Below, in pieces: positions 29,182-39,086 of a stretch of 64,000 nt of DNA. The notes beneath the pieces are model-generated. The model saw only the letters and a program-made list of their open reading frames with translations, had not been told where the DNA came from and did no database searches. Made by a program: the position numbers and the translations under genes. Each line of letters starts with the position of its first letter. Within the stretch, counting starts at the first letter, position 1. The stretch is from Nostoc calcicola FACHB-3891 (GTDB lineage Bacteria; Cyanobacteriota; Cyanobacteriia; Cyanobacteriales; Nostocaceae), in assembly GCF_014697355.1 (NCBI RefSeq), contig NZ_JACJRQ010000001.1, forward strand, positions 62,001 to 126,000. Reading direction: 5' to 3'.

Positions 29182-29460
29182 TAATGAATCAAAAATACTT
29201 TTTTCAGCCTAATAGCAATAGACTCTAAATGCTACTTTACTCTACACATTTGAAGTTTAAAATTTAGGCTCTGCCACTATTAATCAGAACAGTTTTTTTA
29301 GGATTTGCGACAACCAACGTTTAATTTAGTGGCTAATATAACTGAACATTTGCGAGACTGTTTGCCAATAAAGCTACAAAAATCTATTACAGTAAACAGT
29401 CTCATGTAGTAAAATTTTCAATATTGAAAATATTTTCTAATCTTCAAAAGGAGAACGATC

Positions 29461-30087
29461 GTGAAACTTTTCAAAACTGCTCTAGTTGCTTTAGTACTTT
29501 TAGTTAATTTGATAATTGCCCAACCTTCTTGGGCTGACAGACCCAACTTAACTACTAGTCCTGACTATATCGAGGTAACTCAAGGGATTAATAATCTCTT
29601 ACAGCTTCAAAAAACGCCCGATCAATCTAAGTATACACCAGAGGAAATTCAGCAAGAATTGGGTGAGTTCAAGCTGCAAAAGTACATTTTAGAGACAGCA
29701 CAAAACTGGGCGCAATGCCGTAATGAAACTGGAAAAACTCTCGCAATCTACGCTCATAAACCTAAAAAAGCTTCCCAAGGAAATACCCTCTACTTTTTGG
29801 GAAATGGTCAAATTACAGAAAATGAGTGGGATTGTGATGGTGTTTACCTACCGATTGGCAGCAAGGTAAGTAGTATTGCAGATGGTCAAGAATTGACGGA
29901 ACCTCTAGCTATTAAGTTTGTGGATGGAACTCAGTTAGTAGCTAAGACTAATCTAGAGATGGGTACTTTTGAATTTAACGTTAATCCTGCCAAGGTGTTC
30001 AAAGCAGGTGAGCCAAACTGGCCGATTCCTAATTTGTCCCAAGCCGATATTGATGCAGCAATCCCCAATGCGCCCATTGAGGATTAA
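29461..30087 (+). CDS. Secreted conserved hypothetical protein
   Basis: A 208-residue exported protein with a clear signal peptide (K-L-F-K then a hydrophobic core, cleavage expected after P-S-W-A near residue 25). The start is GTG, supported by a strong aaaaggag ribosome site seven bases upstream. The mature part is soluble and has two Cys (in A-Q-C-R-N and W-D-C-D-G) that could form a disulfide. I do not recognise a named domain. It looks like a cyanobacteria-restricted periplasmic protein, with function unknown. Confidence 0.8.
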   Translation: MKLFKTALVALVLLVNLIIAQPSWADRPNLTTSPDYIEVTQGINNLLQLQKTPDQSKYTPEEIQQELGEFKLQKYILETAQNWAQCRNETGKTLAIYAHKPKKASQGNTLYFLGNGQITENEWDCDGVYLPIGSKVSSIADGQELTEPLAIKFVDGTQLVAKTNLEMGTFEFNVNPAKVFKAGEPNWPIPNLSQADIDAAIPNAPIED

Positions 30088-30102
30088 GATTATCGAAACA
30101 GA

Positions 30103-30145
30103 ATTCAGGAGTCAGAATTCAGAATTCAGAATTCAGAATTCAGAA
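30103..30145. repeat. attcaga heptamer array
   Basis: Five to six copies of attcaga just after the secreted-protein gene. The inverse array (attctga) lies at 30352-30386, so a 280-base spacer is bounded by inverted heptamers. Confidence 0.85.
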
Positions 30146-30184
30146 TGAATTTTGTACGACTGGTTGATACAGCAGATTGCAAGT

Positions 30185-30262
30185 TGGTGAGGTACAGATA
30201 ATCGTAGGGGCACAACATGTTGTGCCCCTACCCGTGTACTTCATTTACCTGAAATACGCTGT
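30185..30262. repeat. MITE-like palindromic element, family A relative
   Basis: Centred on a perfect 28-base palindrome (30204-30231) of gtaggggcacaaca / tgttgtgcccctac, with degenerate flanks (gtgaggtaca, acgctgta) resembling the other family A copies. Confidence 0.75.
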
Positions 30263-30277
30263 AAATAAACGGCATTT

Positions 30278-30317
30278 TTGCACCCCCACCAAATCTCCCA
30301 TTTGGTGGGGGTGCAAT
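30278..30317. terminator. Strong hairpin, possible terminator
   Basis: Arms of about 16 bases (ttgcacccccaccaaa and tttggtgggggtgcaa) around a seven-base loop, in the convergent spacer between the secreted-protein gene and the FecE-like gene. No long T run follows, so termination is only suggested. Confidence 0.55.
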
Positions 30318-30351
30318 CTGTGATGGGTCATAATCCCCCACTGATTGATTG

Positions 30352-30386
30352 ATTCTGACTCCTGAATTCTGAATTCTGAATTCTTC
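30352..30386. repeat. attctga heptamer array
   Basis: About four copies of attctga, inverse to the array at 30103-30145, ending next to the stop of the FecE-like gene. Confidence 0.8.
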
Positions 30387-30387
30387 T

Positions 30388-31164
30388 TCAAATAGCAGCA
30401 ATAGCACAAACTTGTAATCCTACAGGTGTCTGAACAATCACTGATTCTACGCCGAAAACTTGGGCGATCGCATTTGGTGTCATAACTTCTTCGGGCCTAC
30501 CAATTTCCCAAATATGACCTTGCTTTAATAATGCAATGCGAGAGCTATACCGTGCTGCTAAATTCAGTTCGTGTAAAACTGTGACAATAGTTAATTCCTG
30601 TTGCTGATTCAGTTCTTTTAGGAGTTCCAAGAGTTGCAATTGATAGTTGATATCTAAAAAAGTTGTCGGTTCATCTAATAATAAAACTTTTGGTTCTTGG
30701 GCTAGTGCTAAAGCTAAAAAAGCCCGTTGTCTTTCACCGCCTGAGAGTTGTTCGACTAAGCGATCGCTTAATTTTTCGAGTTGCGTCTTTTGAATCGCAG
30801 CTTCAACTTTTAACCAATCTTGGGCATTTAATTCCCATTTCCACCAAGGTTGATGCGGTGTGCGTCCTAAACTTACTAATTGTCTCACTGTTAAGCCAAC
30901 GGGAACTATTTGTTGTTGCGGTAAGAATGCTAGTTTCTGTGCAACTAGATTTGGGGGTTGAGAATGAATTGCTTTGCCATCAAGTAGCACTGTTCCTTGC
31001 TGTGGAAAAAGAATACGACTCAGCAATTTCAGTAAGGTAGACTTACCTGAGCCATTAGCACCAACTAAACTCAACCATTCTCCTGTTTGCAGGGTGAGGT
31101 TAATGTCTTGGACGATTGGTACTGTGGTGTAACCGCCTGTAAGATTTTGCAGTTCGAGTGGCAT
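30388..31164 (-). CDS. FecE-type ABC transporter ATP-binding protein (iron-siderophore/heme/cobalamin class)
   Basis: A 258-residue ATPase with Walker A G-A-N-G-S-G-K-S-T, signature L-S-G-G-E-R-Q-R, Walker B V-L-L-L-D-E-P-T and the switch His in V-L-H-E-L-N. It is closest in style to FecE/FhuC/BtuD ATPases for iron chelates, heme or cobalamin. The open frame extends to 31377, but those 71 extra codons come from spacer repeats. The ATG at 31164, giving M-P-L-E-L-Q-N-L, is where the domain begins, so I chose it. No FecCD permease or binding protein adjoins, and the substrate is inferred only by class. Confidence 0.9.
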   Translation of the reverse strand: MPLELQNLTGGYTTVPIVQDINLTLQTGEWLSLVGANGSGKSTLLKLLSRILFPQQGTVLLDGKAIHSQPPNLVAQKLAFLPQQQIVPVGLTVRQLVSLGRTPHQPWWKWELNAQDWLKVEAAIQKTQLEKLSDRLVEQLSGGERQRAFLALALAQEPKVLLLDEPTTFLDINYQLQLLELLKELNQQQELTIVTVLHELNLAARYSSRIALLKQGHIWEIGRPEEVMTPNAIAQVFGVESVIVQTPVGLQVCAIAAI

Positions 31165-31529
31165 TTGCTGAAATTCAAAAATTAAAGGTCTAGTAAACCC
31201 ATTTTTACCGACCTTCGGTCGAGGGAATAGGGAATAGGCAACAGGCAAGAGTAAAGATTTTTGGTGAGACGCGGAAATTGTTGCCTGTTTCCTTGACCAA
31301 CAATCAAAGGTCAAAAGCCCCGCCTCGAAGGTAAGATTGCGTGGGGCGGGGTTTAAATCCCCGTCCCACGCTAACACTTATGCCTGTTGCCTGTTGCCTT
31401 TAAAGAAGCGATCGCCCCAGATAGCCAGTTGGTAAAAACAAACGTCTTACTTGTTCAAGTTGATATCAAGCGCTCGTTCCCTATCTAGTAAAATAACTTA
31501 GCAACTCAGCAAGGAAAAGATTCAGTATC
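31165..31529. other. Divergent spacer with palindromes
   Basis: This 365-base spacer between the FecE-like gene and mtnP contains a hairpin at 31339-31371 (gcgtgggg arms pairing with tcccacgc through a tttaaat loop) and short ctgttgc repeats. No gene is seen. Promoters for both neighbours should lie here. Confidence 0.5.
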
Positions 31530-32402
31530 ATGGCTCAAGCTAGTATTGGAATTATTGGTGGGAGCGGTCTGTATAAAATGGATGCGCTCAAAGATATCGA
31601 AGAAGTGCAAGTTCAGACTCCCTTTGGTTCGCCATCTGATGCTTTGATTCTCGGGACTTTGGAAGGGACGCGAGTAGCTTTTTTGGCACGTCATGGTCGT
31701 AATCATACGCTTTTACCTTCTGAGTTACCGTTTCGCGCTAATATCTATGCGATGAAGCAGTTGGGTGTGGAGTATTTAATTTCCGCTAGTGCTGTGGGTT
31801 CCTTGAAAGCGGAGGCGAAACCATTAGATATGGTGGTGCCAGATCAATTTATTGACAGAACAAAAAATCGCATTTCCACGTTTTTCGGTGACGGAATTGT
31901 GGCTCACATTGCCTTTGGCGATCCGATTTGTCAGAATTTGGCTGCTGTGTTGACAGATGCGATCGCTTCTCTCAATTTACCAGAAGTCACTCTCCATCGC
32001 AGCGGTACTTATGTGTGCATGGAAGGCCCGGCGTTTTCTACAAAGGCGGAATCAAATCTTTATCGCAGTTGGGGTGCAACAGTCATTGGGATGACGAATT
32101 TACCAGAGGCGAAGTTGGCTAGGGAAGCGGAAATCGCCTATGCAACTTTAGCGCTGGTGACAGATTACGATTGTTGGCATCCAGACCATGACAGTGTGAC
32201 GGTGGAGATGGTAATTGGCAATTTGCTGCGGAATGCGGTGAATGCTCAAAAGGTGATTCAAGAAACTGTACGGCGCTTAAGTGAAAATCCACCACCTAGT
32301 GAGGCACATTCGGCTTTGAAATATGCGATTTTGACTCCATTGGATAAAGCACCAGCGGCGACGAAAGAAAAGTTAGGGTTATTGTTACAGAAGTATTTGT
32401 AG
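31530..32402 (+). CDS. mtnP: S-methyl-5'-thioadenosine phosphorylase
   Basis: MtnP converts methylthioadenosine and phosphate to adenine and methylthioribose-1-phosphate in methionine salvage, clearing the by-product of polyamine synthesis. The 290-residue length is usual. Visible motifs: phosphate site G-G-S-G-L-Y near residue 11, R-H-G-R-N-H near 53, S-A-S-A-V-G-S-L near 87, the substrate loop C-M-E-G-P-A-F-S near 167, G-M-T-N-L-P-E-A near 189, and V-T-D-Y-D-C-W near 209. A gaaaaga site precedes the ATG. The M-T-N-L-P-E-A-K segment is characteristic of MTAP over ordinary purine nucleoside phosphorylase. Confidence 0.96.
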   Translation: MAQASIGIIGGSGLYKMDALKDIEEVQVQTPFGSPSDALILGTLEGTRVAFLARHGRNHTLLPSELPFRANIYAMKQLGVEYLISASAVGSLKAEAKPLDMVVPDQFIDRTKNRISTFFGDGIVAHIAFGDPICQNLAAVLTDAIASLNLPEVTLHRSGTYVCMEGPAFSTKAESNLYRSWGATVIGMTNLPEAKLAREAEIAYATLALVTDYDCWHPDHDSVTVEMVIGNLLRNAVNAQKVIQETVRRLSENPPPSEAHSALKYAILTPLDKAPAATKEKLGLLLQKYL

Positions 32403-32422
32403 TATTGAATTTAATGAGATTT

Positions 32423-32455
32423 AGATTCCCGATTTTTTCAAAAAGTCGGGAATCT
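32423..32455 (+). terminator. Hairpin downstream of mtnP
   Basis: A stem of about 15 pairs (agattcccga pairing with tcgggaatct, extended by a T/A-rich inner part) 20 bases after the mtnP stop. It is not followed by a T run, so it may be a terminator or an mRNA stabiliser. Confidence 0.55.
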
Positions 32456-32585
32456 GGGCAGCAATTTTCTGATTAACTTTGTCCACTGACATCGTTTATA
32501 TCGATAATTCAGTAAATTGTTTTGACTAAATTTTGGCGATCGCAAGTTAATCTTTGATATGCGTCGCTAGTCTTTGGTAATTAAG

Positions 32586-32734
32586 TTAACGTGAGTTCGA
32601 CAAACCTGACCCTCCCAACCTCCCTCTCCTAAAAGGCGAGGGAGGAGCAAGAAAAATCAAGGTTTTGCTCCCCTCTCCTCGTAGGAGAGGGGTTGGGGGT
32701 GAGGTCAAAACAGTATTCATCGAACTCACGTTAA
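32586..32734. mobile_element. MITE with 15-base terminal inverted repeats
   Basis: A 149-base non-coding element with perfect ends ttaacgtgagttcga and tcgaactcacgttaa and an inner ctctcct / aggagag palindrome. It fills the spacer after mtnP, and its right end supplies the stop codon (32731-32733) of the small minus-strand ORF next to it. Confidence 0.85.
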
Positions 32735-32934
32735 GTTAATTCTTCAATTGGTTGCTCCAGCATTTCGGGTACTAAAGCTGGGTTAGCTTTGCGTTCTTCG
32801 GGTGATTGCTCGCGAATCACATCGTCCATTTTCGGAGGGTGTTTGATTTTGTCAAGTACCTCTGGACTTAATTGTGAGCGATCGCTTTCTGGATTCATCT
32901 TTTCAGCCTGACTAGGAACTGTTTCCTTATTCAT
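32731..32934 (-). CDS. Small acidic hypothetical protein
   Basis: A 67-residue hydrophilic protein, counted from the ATG at 32934 (M-N-K-E-T-V-P). An upstream ATG at 32982 adds 16 residues but leaves a poorer start. It contains P-P-K-M-D-D-V-I-R-E-Q-S-P-E-E-R and resembles small, probably disordered proteins seen in cyanobacteria, but I do not recognise a named family. Its stop codon lies within the terminal repeat of a MITE, so the native C-terminus may have been altered. It might be non-functional. Confidence 0.5.
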   Translation of the reverse strand: MNKETVPSQAEKMNPESDRSQLSPEVLDKIKHPPKMDDVIREQSPEERKANPALVPEMLEQPIEELT

Positions 32935-33494
32935 AGTTATTTGCCTGAACTCATACGGCAAGCTTAAATTTTTTAGTTGCAAGGCGTACAGTACCTTGGG
33001 GCTTAAATTAGCTATTTATAGCGATTCCCATTCAAGTGAGGTACAAGATTACATCGCACGTTGTAGGGGCGAATGGCCGTTCGCCCCTACGGGTATACCT
33101 CATTAGACCGAGAAACGCTATATACTAATTCGCAATGAAGAGGATGTTTTGAATAATAAAGTCTAATTAATAACATTTGAAATTAAGTAATTTCTGTAAA
33201 TAACTCAATTAATTGAAAGTAGTAACTTATTTGACAAAAATATATTTTAATTCAGCTAATTTACTTAATTAAACTTTTAATCTCATGCCTTATGTTTCAG
33301 GGATTGGATTTTAGCTTAGTATATTTATTTACTAATTTTTGACTAAATACTTGAGTGAGCTATTCGGACAGGAATAGGCAATACATGCTAGAATTATATC
33401 AGATAATGGCAATTATTCAAGAGCAATTTAGAATAATTTTGCGCTGTGTCGAGTAAAAAAGCTAAAATCTACGATTTTTGGAGATTTTTAGGTT
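32935..33494. other. Spacer upstream of gyrA
   Basis: The 560-base divergent spacer holds a MITE family A copy (33017-33122) and a long A+T-rich stretch (33123-33480) expected to contain the gyrA promoter. A ggag ribosome site lies about 10 bases before the gyrA ATG. No gene is seen. Confidence 0.5.
33017..33122. repeat. MITE-like palindromic element, family A (variant core)
   Basis: A 106-base element with tatagcg / cgctata ends. The core palindrome (33063-33090, gtaggggcgaatgg / ccgttcgcccctac) differs from the ggcacggc cores of other copies. Confidence 0.8.
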
Positions 33495-36080
33495 ATGACA
33501 ACCTCACAGGAGAGGATTATCCCGACAGACTTGCGAAACGAAATGTCGCAGTCTTATCTGGAATACGCCATGAGCGTGATAGTGGGTCGGGCGCTGCCAG
33601 ATGCGAGGGATGGTCTAAAACCTGTGCATCGTCGCATTCTCTACGCAATGCACGAGCTAGGTTTGCTGCACGATCGCCCGTTTAAAAAATGTGCCCGTGT
33701 GGTGGGGGAAGTATTAGGTAAATATCACCCCCACGGTGACACGGCTGTGTATGATGCCTTGGTGCGGATGGCGCAGGATTTTTCCATGCGATCGCCTTTG
33801 GTTGATGGGCATGGTAACTTTGGTTCGGTGGACAACGATCCCCCAGCGGCGATGCGGTATACAGAATGCCGCTTGAAAGCTTTAACTAGCGCTGGTTTAC
33901 TCCACGACATCGAATCGGAAACCGTAGACTTTGCCGATAACTTCGACGGTTCCCAGCAAGAACCGACAGTACTACCGGCACGTGTTCCCCAATTGCTGCT
34001 GAATGGTTCCTCTGGAATTGCCGTCGGCATGGCAACCAACATCCCCCCGCACAATTTGGGGGAATTAATTGACGGTTTGGTGGCACTGATTCACAATCCA
34101 GAAATCACCGATCTGGAATTAATGCAGTATATTCACGGTCCCGACTTTCCCACCGGGGCACAAGTTTTGGGGACATCTGCCATTCGGGAAGCTTACACCA
34201 CTGGGCGTGGTTCCATTACCATGCGTGGTGTCGCCAACATTGAAACCATCGAACAGCGGGGACGCCCAGATCGAGAAGCAATTATTATCACCGAATTGCC
34301 CTATCAAACCAACAAAGCAGCGCTGATTGAAAAAATCGCCGAAATGGTGAACGAAAAGCGCTTAGAGGGCATCGCAGATATCCGAGACGAGAGCGATCGC
34401 GATGGGATGCGGGTTGTGATCGAACTCAAGCGTGATGCTTATCCCCGCGTCGTCCTCAACAACCTCTACAAACAAACGCCACTGCAAGCCAACTTCGGCG
34501 CAAACATGCTGGCGTTGGTGAATAGCGAACCCCAAGTACTCACCCTCAAGCATTTCTTAAGCGTCTTTTTGGATTTCCGCATCGAATCCATCGCCAGACG
34601 CACCCGCTACGAACTGCGGAAAGCCGAGGAACGCGACCATATTTTACAAGGGTTATTGATTGCCCTGTCCCACTTGGATGCGATTATTAATTTGATTCGC
34701 CATGCCCCAGATGCACCCACAGCCAAAGGCGAATTGATCGCAACTTACGGACTTTCCGAAGTGCAAGCAGATGCGATTTTGCAGATGCAATTACGGCGGT
34801 TGACTGCCTTAGAAGCAGACAAAATTCGTCTAGAACACGAAGAATTACAAGCCAAGATTGCCGACTTGCAAGATATTTTGGCACGACGGGAAAGAGTGCT
34901 AGAAATCATTGAAACCGAAGTCGCCCAACTGAAAACTAGCTTCGCCACCCCCCGACGGACGGTAATTTTACCAGGGGAAGGCGAAATAGATGAACGTGAC
35001 TTAATTGCCAACGAAAAAGCGATCATTTTGGTCACCGAACAAGGCTACATCAAACGGATGCCTGTCAACACCTTTGAAGCCCAAAGCCGTGCTACCAGAG
35101 GCAAAGCCGCAGCCAAAGTGAAAGATGATGATACCGTTGAGCATTTCTTAACTTGCTGCGACCACGACAGTATTTTATTCTTTAGCGAACGTGGCGTAGT
35201 TTACTGCCTAAAAGCCTATCAAATTCCCGTGGGTTCCCGCACCAGTCGCGGTACACCCATCGTCCAAATGCTACCCATTCCTAAAGAAGAAAAAATTACC
35301 TCCATCGTCCCCGTTGACGAATTTAGCAACGAAGAATATTTGGTGATGCTCACCAAAGGCGGTAATATCAAAAAAACCGAATTGGCAGCCTTTAGCCACA
35401 TTCGCGCCAATGGCTTGATTGCCATTTCCTTAGAAGAAGGCGACCAACTCCGGTGGGTGCGACGCGCCAGAGTAGAAGACAGTGTAATTATTGGTTCTCG
35501 TCAAGGAATGGCGATTCACTTCCGGTGCAATCACGAACAACTGCGTCCCTTAAGTCGGGCGACTCGTGGGGTAAAAGCCATGAAGTTGAAAAATAAAGAC
35601 GACGAACTTGTGGGTATGGATATTCTCCCTGCGGCAATTCTCGACACTTTAGATACAGAAGTTGAAATTGAAGAAATTGAAACAGAAGAAATCGAAATTA
35701 ATGAAGAAACCGTAGAAGTACCTGCCAATGCCAGCGTCGGCCCTTGGGTGTTGGTAATTACAATAGGAGGATATGGTAAGCGCGTACCAGTCGCCCAATT
35801 CCGCCTGCAAAATCGTGCCGGTCAAGGTTTAATGGCAACCAAATTCAAAAACCGCAAAACCAAAGACAAGTTAGCAACCCTACGTATTGTCAACAACGAT
35901 GACGACGAAATTATGATGGTCACCAATCGCGGTATTATCATTCGTCAAGCGGTGAATGCAATTTCCGTACAATCGCGATCGGCAACTGGGGTAAGAGTGC
36001 AGCGTTTAGATGAAGACGACGCAATTACCGGAGTGGCAATAGTTCCACCTGATAGTGTCGATGCAGAAGAAGCAGAGTAA
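33495..36080 (+). CDS. gyrA: DNA gyrase subunit A (type IIA topoisomerase)
   Basis: The DNA-cleaving subunit of gyrase, 861 residues. The catalytic tyrosine is Tyr122 in A-M-R-Y-T-E-C-R, at the same number as in E. coli. The quinolone-contact region reads [10 protein letters not shown], so position 83 is Thr and 87 is Asp. The C-terminal wrapping domain has repeated blades, with an acidic tail ([10 protein letters not shown]) interrupting it near 720. The GyrA-box region reads Q-S-R-A-T-R-G-K-A rather than Q-R-R-G-G-K-G. Cyanobacteria usually have a second, related A-subunit gene, so ParC is the alternative, though length and motif spacing favour GyrA. The stop overlaps the lnt start. Confidence 0.9.
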   Translation: MTTSQERIIPTDLRNEMSQSYLEYAMSVIVGRALPDARDGLKPVHRRILYAMHELGLLHDRPFKKCARVVGEVLGKYHPHGDTAVYDALVRMAQDFSMRSPLVDGHGNFGSVDNDPPAAMRYTECRLKALTSAGLLHDIESETVDFADNFDGSQQEPTVLPARVPQLLLNGSSGIAVGMATNIPPHNLGELIDGLVALIHNPEITDLELMQYIHGPDFPTGAQVLGTSAIREAYTTGRGSITMRGVANIETIEQRGRPDREAIIITELPYQTNKAALIEKIAEMVNEKRLEGIADIRDESDRDGMRVVIELKRDAYPRVVLNNLYKQTPLQANFGANMLALVNSEPQVLTLKHFLSVFLDFRIESIARRTRYELRKAEERDHILQGLLIALSHLDAIINLIRHAPDAPTAKGELIATYGLSEVQADAILQMQLRRLTALEADKIRLEHEELQAKIADLQDILARRERVLEIIETEVAQLKTSFATPRRTVILPGEGEIDERDLIANEKAIILVTEQGYIKRMPVNTFEAQSRATRGKAAAKVKDDDTVEHFLTCCDHDSILFFSERGVVYCLKAYQIPVGSRTSRGTPIVQMLPIPKEEKITSIVPVDEFSNEEYLVMLTKGGNIKKTELAAFSHIRANGLIAISLEEGDQLRWVRRARVEDSVIIGSRQGMAIHFRCNHEQLRPLSRATRGVKAMKLKNKDDELVGMDILPAAILDTLDTEVEIEEIETEEIEINEETVEVPANASVGPWVLVITIGGYGKRVPVAQFRLQNRAGQGLMATKFKNRKTKDKLATLRIVNNDDDEIMMVTNRGIIIRQAVNAISVQSRSATGVRVQRLDEDDAITGVAIVPPDSVDAEEAE

Positions 36081-37689
36081 AAAGCAGGGGGAGCAGGGGA
36101 AGAAATTAACCTCCTTACTCCCTTGGTTGATTGCCTTAGGGAGTGGCGTTTTGATGGGGGTGACCGTCGCCCCCGTCGGCGCTTGGTTCCTGGCTTGGAT
36201 TGCCCTAGCCCCTCTTTGGGTATTGGTTGTTACTTTTAACCCAATCCAAAATCCAAAATCCAAAATCCAAAATGCCCTCCTCTGGGGTATCGCCTATCAC
36301 GGTATTGCCCTTTCCTGGATTACAGGAATTCATCCCATGACTTGGTTAGGTGTCCCGTGGTGGCCGAGTTTGGCAATCACTCTTTTTTGTTGGGGATTCA
36401 TCAGTGTCTTGGGAGGGATATTCGTTACAATTTGGGCGGCTGTAATGGTTCGCCTGGGTGGGCAAAAACCTTGGCTACGTATACTAATTGGTACGGCGGT
36501 GTGGTGTGGCTTAGAGAGTCTCTGGAGTGCTGGCCCTTTGTGGTGGAGTTCTCTAGCTTACACACAGAGTCCGCATAATCTCGTAATTGTACACCTTGGG
36601 CAACTCTCTGGACCAAATACTGTGACGGCGGCAATAGTCGCTGTGAACGGGTTAATTGCTGAAGGATGGACGAACCGCAGAGGCGCAGGGGACACAGAGA
36701 AAATTCTCTCTGCGCTCTCTGTGCCTCTGCGGTTCGTTAATAAATACTTAGCTGCCGCCACAGGTTTATTAATTACTTTACACATTATAGGTTTTATTTT
36801 ATACAACCGTCCCATTGTCCAACCACCAGAAGCGGCGTTGAAAGTCGGGATTGTTCAAGGTAATATTCCTAACCGACTTTTGCGGAGTTCGGAAGGATTT
36901 CGTCGCGCCGAAGAAAATTACACTAATGGATATATAAATTTAGCAAATCAAGGTGTAGATGCAGTCCTTACCGCAGAAGGTGCTTTACCTGTTTTCCAGC
37001 GTAACTTGATGGCAACTACTTTGGTCGCAGCAGTGAAGGAAAAAGGCGTAGTTGCTTGGATTGGGGCTTTTGGGGAACGAGGACGCAGCTATACAATTAG
37101 CTTGTTTACTTTGAATAATCAAGGTGAAATTGTTGGGCGCTACGACAAAGCAAAATTAGTGCCTTTGGGAGAATATATTCCCTTGGAAGGAATTTTAGGC
37201 GCAATTGTGCAGCGGTTATCCCCTTTGGATGCACATCAAGTTGCGGGTGCAGCACATCAAGTATTTGACACTCCTTTTGGGAGAGCGATCGCTAGTATAT
37301 GTTATGAATCTGCTTTTCCCGAACAATTCCGCTATCAAGCTGCGGCGGGTGGGCAATTTATTCTCAGTTCTTCTAACGATGCTCATTACACTTGGTGGAT
37401 GCCTTTGCAGCATCACGCACACGATATCATGCGGGCAATTGAAACTGATAGATGGTCAGCACGGGCAACGAATACAGGATATTCAGCTTTTGTAGATCCT
37501 CACGGCAGAACCTTGTGGATATCTGGATATAACACCTACGAAACTCATGCCGAAACAATTTATCGCCGACAGACAAAGACTTTATATGTGCGTTGGGGTG
37601 ATTGGTTGACACCGCTGTTGTTAATATCCTCTGGAGGACTTTGGCTGTTGGAAAAAGTCATACACCAAGTCATATATCAGAGTAAATAA
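36055..37689 (+). CDS. lnt: Apolipoprotein N-acyltransferase
   Basis: Lnt adds the third acyl chain to lipoproteins at the periplasmic face of the inner membrane. Several N-terminal membrane helices precede a nitrilase-fold domain with the catalytic Glu in A-E-G-A-L-P, Lys in [11 protein letters not shown] and Cys in [10 protein letters not shown] last helix ends the protein. It overlaps gyrA by 26 bases with a GTG start at 36055; the ATG at 36061 is equally possible. Two spacer-type repeats lie in frame: aaaatcc heptamers (residues about 62-74) and a 68-base palindrome (about 206-228) between the membrane and catalytic parts. Both are absent from typical Lnt proteins as I know them. Confidence 0.92.
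   Translation: MSMQKKQSKKQGEQGKKLTSLLPWLIALGSGVLMGVTVAPVGAWFLAWIALAPLWVLVVTFNPIQNPKSKIQNALLWGIAYHGIALSWITGIHPMTWLGVPWWPSLAITLFCWGFISVLGGIFVTIWAAVMVRLGGQKPWLRILIGTAVWCGLESLWSAGPLWWSSLAYTQSPHNLVIVHLGQLSGPNTVTAAIVAVNGLIAEGWTNRRGAGDTEKILSALSVPLRFVNKYLAAATGLLITLHIIGFILYNRPIVQPPEAALKVGIVQGNIPNRLLRSSEGFRRAEENYTNGYINLANQGVDAVLTAEGALPVFQRNLMATTLVAAVKEKGVVAWIGAFGERGRSYTISLFTLNNQGEIVGRYDKAKLVPLGEYIPLEGILGAIVQRLSPLDAHQVAGAAHQVFDTPFGRAIASICYESAFPEQFRYQAAAGGQFILSSSNDAHYTWWMPLQHHAHDIMRAIETDRWSARATNTGYSAFVDPHGRTLWISGYNTYETHAETIYRRQTKTLYVRWGDWLTPLLLISSGGLWLLEKVIHQVIYQSK
36670..36737. repeat. Palindromic repeat inserted in the lnt coding sequence
   Basis: Perfect 15-base outer arms (acgaaccgcagaggc and gcctctgcggttcgt) with further imperfect pairing inside. 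The cgcagaggcgcag motif is the same family as the spacer elements near 55370 and 51650. It is translated in frame without stops. Confidence 0.9.
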
Positions 37690-37775
37690 CTCATATACGA
37701 ACTCATATACACACCTGCAAAAATAAAATTAGGCAAAAAGCCAAAGACCAAAATCTGAATCACCGGCTAATTGAT

Positions 37776-37823
37776 TCTGAATTCTGAATTCTGAATTCTG
37801 CATTCTGAATTCTGCATTCTTCT
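37776..37823. repeat. attctga heptamer array
   Basis: About six copies of attctga/attctgc in the spacer between lnt and cas1, ending about 30 bases before the cas1 start. Confidence 0.85.
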
Positions 37824-37852
37824 TCAAAAAAATCCCAAATCTTATAACACCT

Positions 37853-38872
37853 ATGTCTACATTATACGTCACAGACCAAGGCGCTTATTTGAGTGTCAAA
37901 AATCAACAACTTCAGGTATTTTTTCAACAAGAAATCAAGATAAAACTTCCAGCAAATAGTGTCAGCGAGATAGTATTATTTGGCTCTTGCAATGTCTCAC
38001 ATGGGGCTGTAAGTATGTGCTTAAAACGGCGAATTCCAGTTATGTATTTGTCACAAACAGGTAGATATTTTGGCAGGTTACAAGTTGATAATAATGCTAG
38101 GGTTGAATATTTAACTCGCCAGGTAGAGTCTTCCCTCAATTCTGAGTTTATCCGCAAGCAAGCTGAAGCAATTGTTTGGACAAAGATCAATAATTCCTGG
38201 ATTTTATTGATGAGATTAAGTCGTAGGCGCGATTTTGCAGAAATTAGTGCAACACCTGTTTTCAAAGCAATTGATGATTTAGACACTTTGATGGATAAAT
38301 TATTCTTTGCAGAAACGATGGATGCACTACGAGGTTACGAAGGAAAAGCCGCTACTATTTATTTCCAAGCACTGGGTAGTTTATTTTCTAGTCCTTTTAA
38401 GTTTGAACAGCGCACCAAACGTCCGCCAACCGATCCCATTAATAGTATGCTCAGTTTGGGATACACTTTGTTAAGCCAAAATGTTTTCTCTTGCGTTCAA
38501 GCCGAAGGTTTACACACTCATTTTGGAAATTTACATGTTCCAAGAGATAATCATCCAGCATTGGTATCAGATTTAGTTGAAGAATGGAGAGCGCAATTAG
38601 TCGATTCTTTGGTATGTTATTTGGTGAATTACCAAATTTTTACCTTTGATGATTTCACACCACCAGATGAACGCGGTGGAGTTTATTTTCAATATCACGC
38701 CCTCAAGAAATTTCTTAAGCATTGGGAGGAAAAGCTACAGTCGGAATTAACCCATCCCCATACCGGACAAAAGGTAACTTTCCGCCGATGTCTAGAGTTA
38801 CAAGTCAGAGAGTACATTTCTTGCTTGATGGGTGAAGTTCAACTATATCGACCAATGATTTGGAGAATGTAA
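37853..38872 (+). CDS. cas1: CRISPR-associated integrase Cas1
   Basis: Cas1 inserts new spacers at the leader end of CRISPR arrays. This one has 339 residues, the length of type I-D/III forms. The beta-rich N-terminus opens M-S-T-L-Y-V-T-D-Q-G. The metal-binding catalytic residues are intact: Glu163 in G-Y-E-G-K-A, His228 in F-G-N-L-H and Glu243 in D-L-V-E-E-W-R. The gene reads straight into the leader of the array that starts 214 bases downstream. No cas2, cas6 or interference genes are in the window, so partners must act in trans or be missing. Confidence 0.95.
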   Translation: MSTLYVTDQGAYLSVKNQQLQVFFQQEIKIKLPANSVSEIVLFGSCNVSHGAVSMCLKRRIPVMYLSQTGRYFGRLQVDNNARVEYLTRQVESSLNSEFIRKQAEAIVWTKINNSWILLMRLSRRRDFAEISATPVFKAIDDLDTLMDKLFFAETMDALRGYEGKAATIYFQALGSLFSSPFKFEQRTKRPPTDPINSMLSLGYTLLSQNVFSCVQAEGLHTHFGNLHVPRDNHPALVSDLVEEWRAQLVDSLVCYLVNYQIFTFDDFTPPDERGGVYFQYHALKKFLKHWEEKLQSELTHPHTGQKVTFRRCLELQVREYISCLMGEVQLYRPMIWRM

Positions 38873-39086
38873 AGTTTTGTAAATTTGAGGGGGTAGGGTA
38901 AGTCCCAGAACCCTTATTATTTCGTTACCCCCCTCAAAACTGGCTTTGTGTAAGGGTTTGAAGGTGCTAATTTGGTGAAATTTTCGGGCTTATTGACACT
39001 AAAATGCTTTTATTGACACTAATTCTTGACCCCCTCAAATTTATGGGTGTATAATCCTTGCATGGCAAGGCTTCTAAAAGCCAAGC
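38873..39086 (+). promoter_or_regulatory. CRISPR leader with promoter
   Basis: A 214-base leader between cas1 and the first repeat. A good sigma70-type promoter is visible: TTGACC at 39026-39031 and TATAAT at 39050-39055, with an 18-base gap, placing the start near 39062, about 25 bases before the first repeat. Upstream are a tandem ttattgacacta pair (about 38990-39022) and a hairpin formed by tttgaggggg and cccccctcaaa arms next to the cas1 stop, a possible cas1 terminator. Confidence 0.75.

Noticed and set aside
31339..31371. Hairpin resembling a tRNA T-arm
   Set aside because: No anticodon arm or acceptor stem can be drawn around it; it is a spacer palindrome.
31165..31377. N-terminal extension of the FecE-like ATPase
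   Set aside because: The 71 codons are spacer palindromes in frame by chance; the domain begins at the internal ATG at 31164.
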